64,000 nucleotides of DNA, taken from contig OY969575.1 in the NCBI GenBank assembly GCA_963701205.1, positions 1,550,001-1,614,000 on the forward strand. Reading direction: 5' to 3'. The number at the start of each line of letters is the position of its first letter. Within the stretch, counting starts at the first letter, position 1. The notes beneath the pieces are model-generated. The model searched no databases. It saw nothing but the letters and a program-made list of their open reading frames with translations, and was not told the origin of the DNA. The stretch is from JALZKA01 sp963701205 (lineage in GTDB: Bacteria > Actinomycetota > Thermoleophilia > Solirubrobacterales > 70-9). This document shows, piece after piece, positions 24,478 through 32,890 of the stretch. The position numbers were made by a program, and so were the translations under genes.

Positions 24478-25776
24478 CTAGACGAGTGAGCGCGTCCGGC
24501 GGCGCGGGAACGCACGCATGAATGTAGGCAGGCTGCGGGGGGATCCGCGGAATCGCAGGCGGCGGGTCAGGATCGCTCGACGGGGGTCGATTGTGTTCTT
24601 CGAGATCCCGATCCAGTCTGCCCATGTCGTTTCCCACGTGATGTCGGCATGTGCTGCCTCGCCGGGCTCGGCGTGGGTCGAGCCGTTGGCGACGATCACG
24701 TGCCACGGATCGGCGTCAGCAAATCGCCACTGCACGGTCAGGGGAGTCCCGTTGACGGCCTCGGTGTCGGCCGAGCGGGCGATCACGTCAAAGAACAGGC
24801 GCTGAATCTCCGGCGAGACCTGCGGATCGGGGTGGGGCGCGCCCATCACTCCTGCCTCGATCAGCTTGATCTGTCGGCGCGCCACCTCGTCGGACCCGAG
24901 TTCGGGGTCGATCGGCAGGACGCCCGGCATCTCGTCCAGGGGCCAGCCGATCGCCTTCCACTTCGTGCGAACCGAACGCAGCCCGAAGGCGAAAATATCC
25001 TCGATCTCGAAGCCGTAGCAGCGCGTGTACTCGCGGTCAAACCCGGGTGGGGTGAACACCGCGAGCGAGTAGGGCAGCACGTCCAGCAACAGTTCGCGTA
25101 CGGCTTCGCGGCACTCGTCGGATTCCTCGAACAGCTCGGAGAGCACCTTGACCCCAAACCCGATATGGCGCTGCTCATCGCGTGAGACATTTGCCATGCC
25201 CTCGACGAATCCGGGCAGCGTCCCGGCCTTCGCGAAGTAGTCCTCGATGAAGTGCTGCCCCGGTTGGGCGAGAGTCGCCTCCACCACCATGTGGTAGAGC
25301 GCTATCGCCTGCGCGTACTTGGGCAGGGACTGGTCGCGACGAAGCTCGTCGGCCATCTTGTCGAGTCGCCCGAAGACATTGCGGTAGCCCCAATTGAGCT
25401 GCGGCTCGGTGGCAGCCAGCGTCGCGGCGATCGAGTCCCCCGCGCCGATCACCTCCTTGAAGAAGCGGTGAAAGAAGATCGCGTGGCGCGCCTCGTCAAC
25501 CTGCTGGGTCGCCAGGAAGTATTTCTGCTCCTGCGTTGGGGCGGCGTCGATGTAAGGCGAGAGGTTCTCAGCGACGGAGTCCTCGCCGTAAAAGAACATC
25601 GAGTAGATCCAGAGCCCGGAACGCTTCTGCATCTCCGTCAGTGCCGCCCAGCCCTTGCGGTCCTGGGAGAGGTCGATATCAGTGGCGCTCCAGTTGGAGT
25701 GCTCCCAGCGGGCGTAGAGGTCCTCATACGAGATCGCGTTCGCGGTTCGAATTCCGTCGTTCTGAGCGACGCTCAT
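24478..25776 (-). CDS. R2-like diiron oxidase fused to an SCP2 sterol-carrier domain
   Basis: 432 aa. The N-terminal ~310 residues form a ferritin-like R2 domain with ligands E65/E70, E95 and H98 (DEARH), E166 (VVEATLA), E201 and H204 (DEQRH). The last ~115 residues (FFDVIARSAD...WRFADADPWHVIVANG...ADITWETTWADWIGI) match the SCP2 lipid-binding fold. The fusion suggests oxidation of a lipid-like substrate held by SCP2; this is inference. AAGGAGA precedes the ATG. It is divergent from a TetR gene with a long operator between them. The frame is intact, unlike the relative at 20 kb. Confidence 0.87.
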   Translation of the reverse strand: MSVAQNDGIRTANAISYEDLYARWEHSNWSATDIDLSQDRKGWAALTEMQKRSGLWIYSMFFYGEDSVAENLSPYIDAAPTQEQKYFLATQQVDEARHAIFFHRFFKEVIGAGDSIAATLAATEPQLNWGYRNVFGRLDKMADELRRDQSLPKYAQAIALYHMVVEATLAQPGQHFIEDYFAKAGTLPGFVEGMANVSRDEQRHIGFGVKVLSELFEESDECREAVRELLLDVLPYSLAVFTPPGFDREYTRCYGFEIEDIFAFGLRSVRTKWKAIGWPLDEMPGVLPIDPELGSDEVARRQIKLIEAGVMGAPHPDPQVSPEIQRLFFDVIARSADTEAVNGTPLTVQWRFADADPWHVIVANGSTHAEPGEAAHADITWETTWADWIGISKNTIDPRRAILTRRLRFRGSPRSLPTFMRAFPRRRTRSLV

Positions 25777-25810
25777 CGGGCTCTCCTTCGTCGGGGCTGG
25801 CGCACCGGGA

Positions 25811-25838
25811 TACTAACTGACCAATGAGTCAGTTAGTA
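25811..25838. promoter_or_regulatory. TetR operator: perfect 11-6-11 inverted repeat
   Basis: TACTAACTGAC, six bases, GTCAGTTAGTA. It overlaps a -10 (TAGTAT) for the oxidase on the minus strand and touches the -10 (TAGGGT) of the TetR gene, so one bound dimer could block both promoters. Confidence 0.8.
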
Positions 25839-25842
25839 GGGT
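25837..25842 (+). promoter_or_regulatory. -10 box, leaderless TetR gene
   Basis: TAGGGT followed by 6 nt then GTG; it overlaps the right end of the operator palindrome. Confidence 0.6.
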
Positions 25843-25848
25843 TGCGGT

Positions 25849-26490
25849 GTGGAGAGGAGCACAGGAACGACCCGCAGGCGGATGTCTGCAGCCGATCGGC
25901 GCAACTCGATCCTGGGCAGCGCGCTCGAGCTGTTTTCCGAGCGCGGCTTTGCCAACGCGTCGCTCGACGACGTGGCTGCCCACGGTGGCGTCTCCAAAGC
26001 ACTGATCTACGAGCATTTCGGTTCCAAGCGCGAGCTTCAGATCGCGCTCCTTGACACCTTCATCCACGAACTGATTGAACGCGTCGTCGGCGCGATTGCC
26101 GCTGCCTCCGACCACGAATCCCGCTTGCGATCGGGGATCGAGGCCTTTTTGGAGTTCGCCGAAGAGCGCCCGGCAGCCATCCGGCTGCTGACCCGCAACA
26201 TCGCCGACCCCGACGCGGGTGATGCGCTCGACCGGCTGCGCGAGGAAGCGGCCGGCGCACTCGCCCTGATGATGATCGCTGAGGCACCGCCGCCCCAGCC
26301 GGGGGACCTTGCGGTTGAGGACACCTCGGCGGTGCTCGCGCATCTGATCGCGGGCGGCGTTCAGTTCATGGCTGGTTGGTGGCTCGACAACCCCCAGGCG
26401 TTGCCCCGCGACCGGATCGTGGAGGTCACTATGGACCTGTATTGGCTCGGGATGGAGCGGCTGACGGGCGGCGAGCGCTGGAACCGCTGA
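25849..26490 (+). CDS. TetR-family regulator of the R2-SCP2 oxidase
   Basis: 213 aa. The HTH is at about residues 22-60 (GFANASLDDVAAHGGVSKALIYEHFGSKRELQ), followed by a helical ligand-binding domain ending in MAGWWLDNPQALPRDRIVEV. The GTG start fits a leaderless promoter. Its place, divergent from the oxidase with a perfect palindrome between, indicates autoregulation and control of the oxidase. The ligand is unknown. Confidence 0.9.
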   Translation: MERSTGTTRRRMSAADRRNSILGSALELFSERGFANASLDDVAAHGGVSKALIYEHFGSKRELQIALLDTFIHELIERVVGAIAAASDHESRLRSGIEAFLEFAEERPAAIRLLTRNIADPDAGDALDRLREEAAGALALMMIAEAPPPQPGDLAVEDTSAVLAHLIAGGVQFMAGWWLDNPQALPRDRIVEVTMDLYWLGMERLTGGERWNR

Positions 26491-26507
26491 AGGGCGCGCG
26501 ACGCCCT
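26491..26507. terminator. Short hairpin between convergent tetR and glyS
   Basis: AGGGCG-CGCGA-CGCCCT lies directly after the TetR stop and overlaps the glyS stop. A weak call based on position. Confidence 0.35.
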
Positions 26508-27894
26508 AGGGCGCGAGCTTTGGGCTGACCCATTCCTCGGCCAGGCGCGCGGCAAGCAATCCGCCCAAGCCGTCGGCCGAGACGCGCTCCTGCTTGAGCG
26601 AGTCGCGCTCACGCAGGGTTACCGTCCCATCCTCAAGGGTCTGGCCGTCAACCGTGACGCCGAACGGCGTCCCAATTTCGTCGTGGCGGCGGTAGCGCTT
26701 GCCGATCGAGCCGCCCGCGTCGTATTCCGCTTGAACGACTGGGCGCAGTTGCTCGAAGATCGTTCGCGCTCGCTCCGGCATGCCCTCCTTGGACACAAGC
26801 GGCATCACGGCGACCTTGATCGGCGCCAGACGGGGGTGCAGCCGCAGGACCGTGCGCTGCTTGCCTTCGACCTCTTCGACGTCGTAGGCGTCCACCAGGA
26901 ACGCGAGCGTGGCCCGATCGGCGCCGGCCGCGGGTTCGATCACGTGGGGTACGTAGCGATCGCCAGATTGCTGGTCGAAGTACTCCAGCTTCTCGCCCGA
27001 GAACTTGGCGTGCTGGGTGAGGTCAAAGTCGCCGCGGTTCGCCACCCCCTCAAGTTCCGACCAGCCGATCGGGAAGAGGTACTCGATGTCGGAGGTGCCC
27101 GACGAGTAGTGGGACAGCTCGTCGGCCTCGTGCGGGCGCAGCATCAGGTAATCGGGCCGGATCCCCAGTCGTGTGTACCAGTCGAAGCGCACCTTGCACC
27201 AGTGCTCGAACCACTCGCCCGCGTCGGGCGGCGGGCAGAAGAACTCCATCTCCATCTGCTCGAACTCGCGCGTCCGGAAGATGAAGTTGCCTGGCGTGAT
27301 CTCGTTGCGAAACGACTTGCCGACCTGGGCGATCCCGAAGGGCGGCTTCTTACGCGCGAACTGCAGGACGTTCTTGAAGTTGATGAAGATCCCCTGCGCG
27401 GTCTCCGGGCGCAGAAACGCGCTGGATCCCGTCTCCTTGACGGGGCCGACGGTGGTCTCGAACATCAGGTTGAACTCGCGCACATCGGTGAGGTCGTGGC
27501 GGCGATCCTCGGTCTTGGGCAGCGTTGCCTTGGCCGGGCACATCTCCTCGCGGTCGAGGTGGTCGGCCCGAAAGCGCTGTTTGCAGGCGCGGCAGTCAAC
27601 GAGCGGGTCGGTGAACCCGGCGAGGTGGCCGGAGGCCTCCCACACCTTCGGGTGCTGAAGGATGGCCGAGTCGAGTGCGACGATGTCGTCGCGCTCCGAG
27701 AGCATCGAACGCCACCACTCGTTCTTGACGTTCGTCTTCAGCAGAACGCCGTAGTGGCCGTAGTCGTAGGTCGATCCGAGGCCGCCGTAGATCTCCGAGG
27801 AAGGGAAGACGAAGCCTCGGCGTTTGCAGAGCGAGACGATCTCGTCCATGGTGACGTTGACTGGTGGATCGGCTTTTGGAGCGGCGTCGGTCAT
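26506..27894 (-). CDS. glyS: Glycyl-tRNA synthetase (dimeric class II)
   Basis: 462 aa, the alpha2 bacterial/eukaryotic-like type. N-terminal LCKRRGFVFPSSEIYGG, a zinc-ligand region (CRACKQRF, CPA), class II motif 2 in GKSFRNEITP, then RTREFEQMEMEFF. Motif 3 is in LRLHPRLAPIKVAV, and the anticodon domain is at the C-terminus (GKRYRRHDEIGTPFGVTVD). It charges tRNA-Gly. On the minus strand TAGCCT lies 9 nt before the ATG. Confidence 0.96.
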   Translation of the reverse strand: MTDAAPKADPPVNVTMDEIVSLCKRRGFVFPSSEIYGGLGSTYDYGHYGVLLKTNVKNEWWRSMLSERDDIVALDSAILQHPKVWEASGHLAGFTDPLVDCRACKQRFRADHLDREEMCPAKATLPKTEDRRHDLTDVREFNLMFETTVGPVKETGSSAFLRPETAQGIFINFKNVLQFARKKPPFGIAQVGKSFRNEITPGNFIFRTREFEQMEMEFFCPPPDAGEWFEHWCKVRFDWYTRLGIRPDYLMLRPHEADELSHYSSGTSDIEYLFPIGWSELEGVANRGDFDLTQHAKFSGEKLEYFDQQSGDRYVPHVIEPAAGADRATLAFLVDAYDVEEVEGKQRTVLRLHPRLAPIKVAVMPLVSKEGMPERARTIFEQLRPVVQAEYDAGGSIGKRYRRHDEIGTPFGVTVDGQTLEDGTVTLRERDSLKQERVSADGLGGLLAARLAEEWVSPKLAP

Positions 27895-27903
27895 CGCCCC
27901 CGC

Positions 27904-27909
27904 AGGCTA
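27904..27909 (-). promoter_or_regulatory. -10 box of glyS
   Basis: TAGCCT on the minus strand, 9 nt before the ATG; no ribosome-binding site is seen in the short leader. Confidence 0.45.
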
Positions 27910-27936
27910 TCGGCAGCCCAGTAAACGGGCGTCATC

Positions 27937-27942
27937 CATAAT
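27937..27942 (+). promoter_or_regulatory. -10 box of FmdB-like gene
   Basis: CATAAT, 8 nt before the ATG and 5 nt before an in-frame GTG. Confidence 0.4.
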
Positions 27943-27950
27943 CACCTGTG

Positions 27951-28295
27951 ATGCCGATCTACGAGTACCGCTGCACCAAGGGTCACACCTTCGAGGTGTT
28001 CCAGAGCATGTCGGACGATTCGATCTCCGAATGTCAGGAATGCGGCGCCCCCTGCGAGCGCGTGCTTTCGGCGCCCGCGATTCACTATAAGGGCTCCGGC
28101 TTCTATACCACCGACTACGCGCGCAAGGGCGCGAAGAAGGCCACGGCTAGCGATTCCGGCTCGGGGGGCGGCGATACGGGCAAAGCTGCATCGAGTTCGT
28201 CTGACAGCGGTTCGTCCGGCGGGGGTTCGTCGAGCTCAAGCTCGTCGTCGGAGAAGAAGTCGTCGGGTTCCAACGGCGGCGGATCTTCGGACTGA
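27951..28295 (+). CDS. FmdB-family zinc ribbon protein with Ser/Gly-rich tail
   Basis: 114 aa from ATG (a GTG one codon upstream is equally possible). The N-terminal ~45 residues are the FmdB regulatory domain: MPIYEYRCTKGHTFEVFQ, then CQECGAPCERVLSAP, a CxxC zinc ribbon. FYTTDYARKG follows, and the last ~60 residues are low-complexity Ser/Gly. The family is often called a putative regulator, but its function is not established; the tail is likely disordered. Confidence 0.85.
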   Translation: MPIYEYRCTKGHTFEVFQSMSDDSISECQECGAPCERVLSAPAIHYKGSGFYTTDYARKGAKKATASDSGSGGGDTGKAASSSSDSGSSGGGSSSSSSSSEKKSSGSNGGGSSD

Positions 28296-28313
28296 CGTCT
28301 CGCCGCCGGGCGC

Positions 28314-29498
28314 TCAACCGGCCGGACTACAGACGGGGTCGTTCTCGGGCTCGCTTCCGGTCAGCTTGCGAACAGCCTTGCGGCACGCATCGACCGGGAC
28401 GAAGAGGCTCCCGAGCGGGCCCGGTCCCGACGGCTTGAGCACAACCGTGTCCGAGCTGCCACCGATGACAGCCGCCATCGCCAGCTGCGGCATCACCAAG
28501 CCGCCCATGTCGGACACCATCGCCTTCGGCGCGTTCCAGCCGATCAGCGGCCCGAACAGAAAGTTCCGCGGGATCCGAAGCGGGTCGGTGAGCCTGTTCT
28601 TGATGCCGTTCAGGATCAACTGCTGAAAACGAGTGCGGTCGAGGTCGTCGATAGGCGGGCCACAGGTGGACGTGCGGGTTCGGGCCAGGGCCAGCGCTTT
28701 CTCGCCGGTCAGCGTTACCTCGCCCTCCTGCAGCCGGATCCTGTAGGTGCCGGAGATTTCGCTGCAGATGCGTCGGGGAAGGTCAACCTTGACGCCGCCG
28801 ATCGCGTCGATGAAGTCCTGAAACCCGCCGAAGTCAACGATCGCGACATGGTCGATGTCAATCCCCAGGAACTGCTCGACCGTCTCGATTTGGAGCTTGG
28901 CGCCGCCAAAGGAGAAGGCGCCGTTGATTTTTTGATTTGCCTGTCCCGGGATCGCCGCATAGACATCACGGGGAATCGAAAGCTTTTCGAAGGCGCCGCC
29001 GCCGGCGCGCAGGATCATGATCGTGTCGGCCCGTGATCCGGCGCATCCGGAGGGAGGTGACTTTCCGGATGCTGCGGCATCGACGCACTCGTCCGCAACA
29101 GCATCGGACGACGCGAACTCGTCGGAGCGGACGTCCGTACCCAGTACCAGGATGTTCTGCGGGACGGCGACAAGCAATGGATTACCGCCCAAAAGCCCAC
29201 CCGTGTCGCCGAGCTTGGACTTCTGGATAGTCGCAGAAATCGCGAAGCTCAAGAAGCTGAGGACGAGCCAGCCGATCAGGACAAGGCCGATGGTTCGCGG
29301 CCACGATCGGCCGCCGTCGCGGGCGGGTTCGGCTGGCGTCGGACGGCGGGGCGGCCGCTGTCGCGTCGCGGGCTTGCGATCATCCTTGCCGAGCTTCCGG
29401 GCATCATCGGAGGCGCGTCCCGGCAGCGAGAAGCGACGCGATCTGTAGACCTTGTAGTCGGGACGCTCTGGGCGCTCAGACTCGTCATTCGGACTCAT
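28314..29498 (-). CDS. LytR-CpsA-Psr (LCP) family cell-wall glycopolymer ligase
   Basis: 394 aa. A charged cytoplasmic region of ~65 residues, one membrane span (VLIGWLVLSFLSFAI), then an extracellular LCP domain: NILVLGTDVRSD, DTIMILR, LSIPRDVYAAIPG, KINGAFSFGG, ALALARTRTS and DLDRTRFQQ, containing the Asp and Arg residues that bind polyprenyl phosphate. Such enzymes attach teichoic acid, arabinogalactan or other glycopolymers to peptidoglycan. Only 19 bp separate it from the divergent ROK kinase gene. Confidence 0.92.
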   Translation of the reverse strand: MSPNDESERPERPDYKVYRSRRFSLPGRASDDARKLGKDDRKPATRQRPPRRPTPAEPARDGGRSWPRTIGLVLIGWLVLSFLSFAISATIQKSKLGDTGGLLGGNPLLVAVPQNILVLGTDVRSDEFASSDAVADECVDAAASGKSPPSGCAGSRADTIMILRAGGGAFEKLSIPRDVYAAIPGQANQKINGAFSFGGAKLQIETVEQFLGIDIDHVAIVDFGGFQDFIDAIGGVKVDLPRRICSEISGTYRIRLQEGEVTLTGEKALALARTRTSTCGPPIDDLDRTRFQQLILNGIKNRLTDPLRIPRNFLFGPLIGWNAPKAMVSDMGGLVMPQLAMAAVIGGSSDTVVLKPSGPGPLGSLFVPVDACRKAVRKLTGSEPENDPVCSPAG

Positions 29499-29502
29499 TG
29501 AC

Positions 29503-29510
29503 TAGAAATA
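29503..29510. promoter_or_regulatory. Overlapping divergent -10 boxes, LCP/ROK
   Basis: On the minus strand TATTTC lies 6 nt before the LCP ATG. On the plus strand TAGAAA lies 9 nt before the ROK ATG. They share bases within a 19-bp gap, so the two promoters could hardly be occupied at once. Confidence 0.35.
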
Positions 29511-29517
29511 CTCCCTT

Positions 29518-30498
29518 ATGACCCCGCCACCTTCACCCCAGACACAAGAATCCCAGGAGTCGATTGGGGTTGACCTCGGTGGAACGAAGCTGTTGACCGG
29601 GGTAATCGGCGACGGTCCTGACGTCCTTTACCGCTCCGAGCGCCAGGACTTCGGCCATACGAGCGACACGGTCATGGCGGCCCTCGATGCGGAGTTGGAT
29701 GCGGCCCTTGAGGCTCGACCGGACGCCCGCGCGATCGGGCTCGGGGTCCCCTGCACGATCGATCACGAGCGCGGGGTCGCCATTCAGGCGGTCAACCTGC
29801 CGATCAACGACCTGCCGCTGCGAGATCTGATCGCCGAGCGAACCGGCCTGCCGGTGTCGATCGACAACGACGCAAATGCGGCGGCGCTTGCGGAGCACCG
29901 CTGGGGCGCCGCGCGAGGCACGCGCAACGCGGTTCTATTGACGATCGGAACGGGGATTGGCGGCGGCTTGATCCTTGACGGTGAGCTCTACCGCGGATCG
30001 TCCGGCGCGGCCGCCGAACTGGGTCACATGGTCATCGACGTCGACGGCCCGCCCTGCCAGGGCTCGTGTCCCAATCGCGGATGCCTGGAGGCCCTAGCCT
30101 CCGGGACGGCGCTTGGCCAAGCCGCCAGCCTCGCCGCCGTGCAACACCCCGATTCGGAACTTGGCCGCCTCGCGCAGGCGGGGAAGGTCGTAGATGGCAG
30201 GCAAACTACGGTTGCAGCGATGGCCGGCGATCGCGTTGCAATTCAGGTGATGGCGGCGATCGGTCGACGGCTCGGCGCAGGTTTGAGCTCAATCGCCAAC
30301 ATCTTCGAGCCCGAGGTGATCGTTGTCGGGGGCGGAGTCAGCACGGCCGGCGAGCTGCTCTTGGGACCGGCGCGTGAGGAATTGGTGAAGCGGGCGCTGA
30401 GCCCGATGAACACGACGCGTGTCGTCGCTGCCGAGCTTGGTAGCGAGGCGGGCATGATCGGCGCCGCAGCGATGGCCATCGCTAAAGGTGGCGTCTGA
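29518..30498 (+). CDS. ROK-family sugar kinase (glucokinase-like)
   Basis: 326 aa. Phosphate-1 loop GVDLGGTKLLTGV, catalytic SIDNDANAAALAEHR, GTGIGGGLI and ELGHM. The ROK zinc motif is present as CQGSCPNRGCLEA with an extra spacing residue relative to the usual CxCGxxGC. It phosphorylates a hexose, most likely glucose. The stop overlaps rsmI (TGATG). Confidence 0.9.
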   Translation: MTPPPSPQTQESQESIGVDLGGTKLLTGVIGDGPDVLYRSERQDFGHTSDTVMAALDAELDAALEARPDARAIGLGVPCTIDHERGVAIQAVNLPINDLPLRDLIAERTGLPVSIDNDANAAALAEHRWGAARGTRNAVLLTIGTGIGGGLILDGELYRGSSGAAAELGHMVIDVDGPPCQGSCPNRGCLEALASGTALGQAASLAAVQHPDSELGRLAQAGKVVDGRQTTVAAMAGDRVAIQVMAAIGRRLGAGLSSIANIFEPEVIVVGGGVSTAGELLLGPAREELVKRALSPMNTTRVVAAELGSEAGMIGAAAMAIAKGGV

Positions 30499-31325
30499 TG
30501 TCCGGTCGTCTCATCGTTTGTCCGACCCCCATCGGGAACCTGGAGGATCTGACCGAGCGCGCTCGCAAGGCACTGACGGACGCGGACATCGTGGCCTGTG
30601 AGGACACACGCCGCACGGGTCGCCTCTACGAGCGGCTTGAGATCACGCGGCCGAAGTTCGTCTCCAACCATGAGGGCAACGAGGTTGACCGAGCGCGCCA
30701 GCTTGCGCAGGCCATTGAGCGCGGCGCCAAGGTCGTCCTGATCTCCGACGCCGGCACGCCCGCGCTCTCGGATCCCGGCTTCCGGTTGATCGGCGCGGCA
30801 ATCGAACGCGGCTTGGAAATCGAGGTGCTGCCCGGGCCGTCGGCGATCACGACGGCGCTTGTGGCATCCGGCTTGCCAACGGATCGCTGGCGCTTTGAGG
30901 GGTTCCTGCCGCGCCGCGCCGGCGAGCTGGAGCGCGTTCTGGGCGGCGGCGAAACGGTGGTTGCCTTTGAGTCGCCGCGCCGCCTGCCGGCATCACTCGC
31001 GGCGCTCGCTGCCCTCGCCCCCGATCGCCCCGCCGCGGTGTGCCGGGAGCTGACGAAGCTCCACGAAGAGGTTGTTCGCGGGACTCTGGGCGAGTTGACC
31101 CGGCGCTTCCGGGACGACGTCAAGGGCGAGATCGTCGTCGTGATCGGCGCCGCGGCGGGCAACGCCGCATCGGCACCAGAAATCGCCTTTGCCGTGGACG
31201 CGTTGCGCCGCCTGGTCAAGTCGGGCGCCCGGCCGCGCGCCGCAGCGGGTGTCGTTGCCGCGCTGACCGGTACCAGGGCCAACGAGCTCTACACGGCGCT
31301 GACCGGCCGCGAGCCCCGCGAATAG
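30498..31325 (+). CDS. rsmI: 16S rRNA (cytidine1402-2-prime-O)-methyltransferase
   Basis: 275 aa tetrapyrrole-methylase fold. VCPTPIGNLEDLTERARKAL, CEDTRRTGRLYERL, LISDAGTPALSDPGF, LPGPSAITTAL and FEGFLPRR are RsmI signatures in order. It methylates the ribose of C1402 in the decoding centre. Coupled by TGATG to the upstream kinase. Confidence 0.94.
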   Translation: MSGRLIVCPTPIGNLEDLTERARKALTDADIVACEDTRRTGRLYERLEITRPKFVSNHEGNEVDRARQLAQAIERGAKVVLISDAGTPALSDPGFRLIGAAIERGLEIEVLPGPSAITTALVASGLPTDRWRFEGFLPRRAGELERVLGGGETVVAFESPRRLPASLAALAALAPDRPAAVCRELTKLHEEVVRGTLGELTRRFRDDVKGEIVVVIGAAAGNAASAPEIAFAVDALRRLVKSGARPRAAAGVVAALTGTRANELYTALTGREPRE

Positions 31326-31483
31326 GTGGCATTGACGCCGCGTTAAGCGCCGCCACGATCAGTAGAAACCCGAAGTGGTGATTACGCGCGCCGGGATACG
31401 ATCCGGGCACGCAGATTCGAACGGACGCCGGCTAGCCACCGAGCTTCGGCTGGGCTGGCAAACGAAAGGACATTGTTAGGCGC

Positions 31484-32890
31484 ATGCGTGAGCAGGAGGC
31501 TCGCGAGATACAGGACCCCGGCACTTCGCGTGGGAGCGCAGCGACGCGCGCCTTTGCGTTGGCAGCGCTGGCGCTCGGCGTCGTGCTCGTGTTCGTGACG
31601 CTCTTTGGCGACTCGGGGGGGCACCGGTACACGCTCCTGTTCCAGACGGGGGGCCAGCTTGTTCCGGGCAATCAGGTGCTGGTCGCCGGCCAGCCGATCG
31701 GTTCGGTTGACGAGCTCGTGCTCACCGACGATGCCCAGGCGGCAGTGGAGGTCACCCTTGAACGTCCGCTCCTCGCAGGTACCTCCGCCCAGATCCGGCT
31801 TACCTCGCTATCCGGAATAGCGAACCGCTACATCGCGCTCCAGATGGGACCCGACCCCGAGGAAGCTCTGCCGGACGGCGCGACTCTCGCCGCTGACAAG
31901 ACCACGTCGCCGGTCGATCTTGATCAGCTCTTCAACACGTTCGACACCCGTACCCGGCGGTCGCTGAAGGATTTCATCAGCGGCCAGGCGACCGTATACA
32001 CCGGCCGGACGCAGGAGGCACGCCAGACCTACCGGTACTTCGCGCCGAGCCTGCAGGCGGGGGAGCGGCTACTGGCCGAGCTCAACACGGACCAGCAGGC
32101 GCTGAGCCGGTTCCTCGTCGCGGGCGGTGACGTGTTCAGCACGATCGCGGATCGGCGCGACGACCTCGAGGCGCTGACCGAGAATGCCAACCTGGCGCTG
32201 GGGGCGATCGCGTCTGAGAATCAGGCTTTCGATGGCGCCTTGGAGGCGCTGCCGCCGGCACTGCGCCAGGCGAATACGACGTTCGTGAATCTGCGCGCGG
32301 CGCTGGACGACGTGGATCCGCTGGTCGCCGACCTTGGGCGCGTGGCGCCCGACCTGCCCGGCTTCTTGCGCGACCTGCGGCCCGTCGCGCGCAACGGGAT
32401 CCCGGTGATCGCCGACCTGCGGACAGCGATCAGCAAGCCGGGAGATGCAAATGACCTAACCGATGCTCTGCGGGATCTCCCGGGCGCGGAGCGGTCCGCG
32501 CGAGGCGCGGTGCCGGCGACGATTGACGCCCTCACGGACTCGCAGCCAATCTTCGAGTTCGCGCGCCCATACTCACCCGACCTGGTCGCACTCATCTCCA
32601 AGCTCGGCTCCGGTGCCGGCTACTACGACTTCAACGGTCACTACCTGCGAGCCCAGACCGCGGGATCGAACCCGTTCGACTACGACGAGGGCTCGGAGGA
32701 TTTGAACCCGATTCCGATCAGCCAGATGCTGGACGCCTACAGCGCGTTCGGAGTCGGGCCGTTCACCCGCTGCCCCGGCGGCGCGACCCAGGCCAACTCC
32801 GGTTGGCCCGCGCCCACCGATCACCCGTTCCTGGCGGATGGCGAGCTCGGTGGCCAGTGCGATCCCGGCGACCTGATACCGGGCCCATGA
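31484..32890 (+). CDS. MCE/MlaD family protein 1 of 6
   Basis: 468 aa. One N-terminal membrane span (about residues 20-42) is followed by an MCE domain (YTLLFQTGGQLVPGNQVLVAGQPIGSV, residues ~48-125) and a long helical region (residues ~140-340). In mycobacteria six such proteins form a periplasmic lipid-import tunnel. It is the first of six overlapping genes. The gap from rsmI (158 bp) holds the likely operon promoter, but no clear -35/-10 pair is seen. The ATG has only a distant AAAGGA. Confidence 0.9.
   Translation: MREQEAREIQDPGTSRGSAATRAFALAALALGVVLVFVTLFGDSGGHRYTLLFQTGGQLVPGNQVLVAGQPIGSVDELVLTDDAQAAVEVTLERPLLAGTSAQIRLTSLSGIANRYIALQMGPDPEEALPDGATLAADKTTSPVDLDQLFNTFDTRTRRSLKDFISGQATVYTGRTQEARQTYRYFAPSLQAGERLLAELNTDQQALSRFLVAGGDVFSTIADRRDDLEALTENANLALGAIASENQAFDGALEALPPALRQANTTFVNLRAALDDVDPLVADLGRVAPDLPGFLRDLRPVARNGIPVIADLRTAISKPGDANDLTDALRDLPGAERSARGAVPATIDALTDSQPIFEFARPYSPDLVALISKLGSGAGYYDFNGHYLRAQTAGSNPFDYDEGSEDLNPIPISQMLDAYSAFGVGPFTRCPGGATQANSGWPAPTDHPFLADGELGGQCDPGDLIPGP

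Noticed and set aside
26683..27924. 413-codon plus-strand ORF
   Set aside because: Antisense shadow of glyS, which has all class II motifs.
31326..31483. A tRNA-like string (GATTCGAAC) upstream of the MCE operon
   Set aside because: No acceptor or anticodon stem can be built around it.
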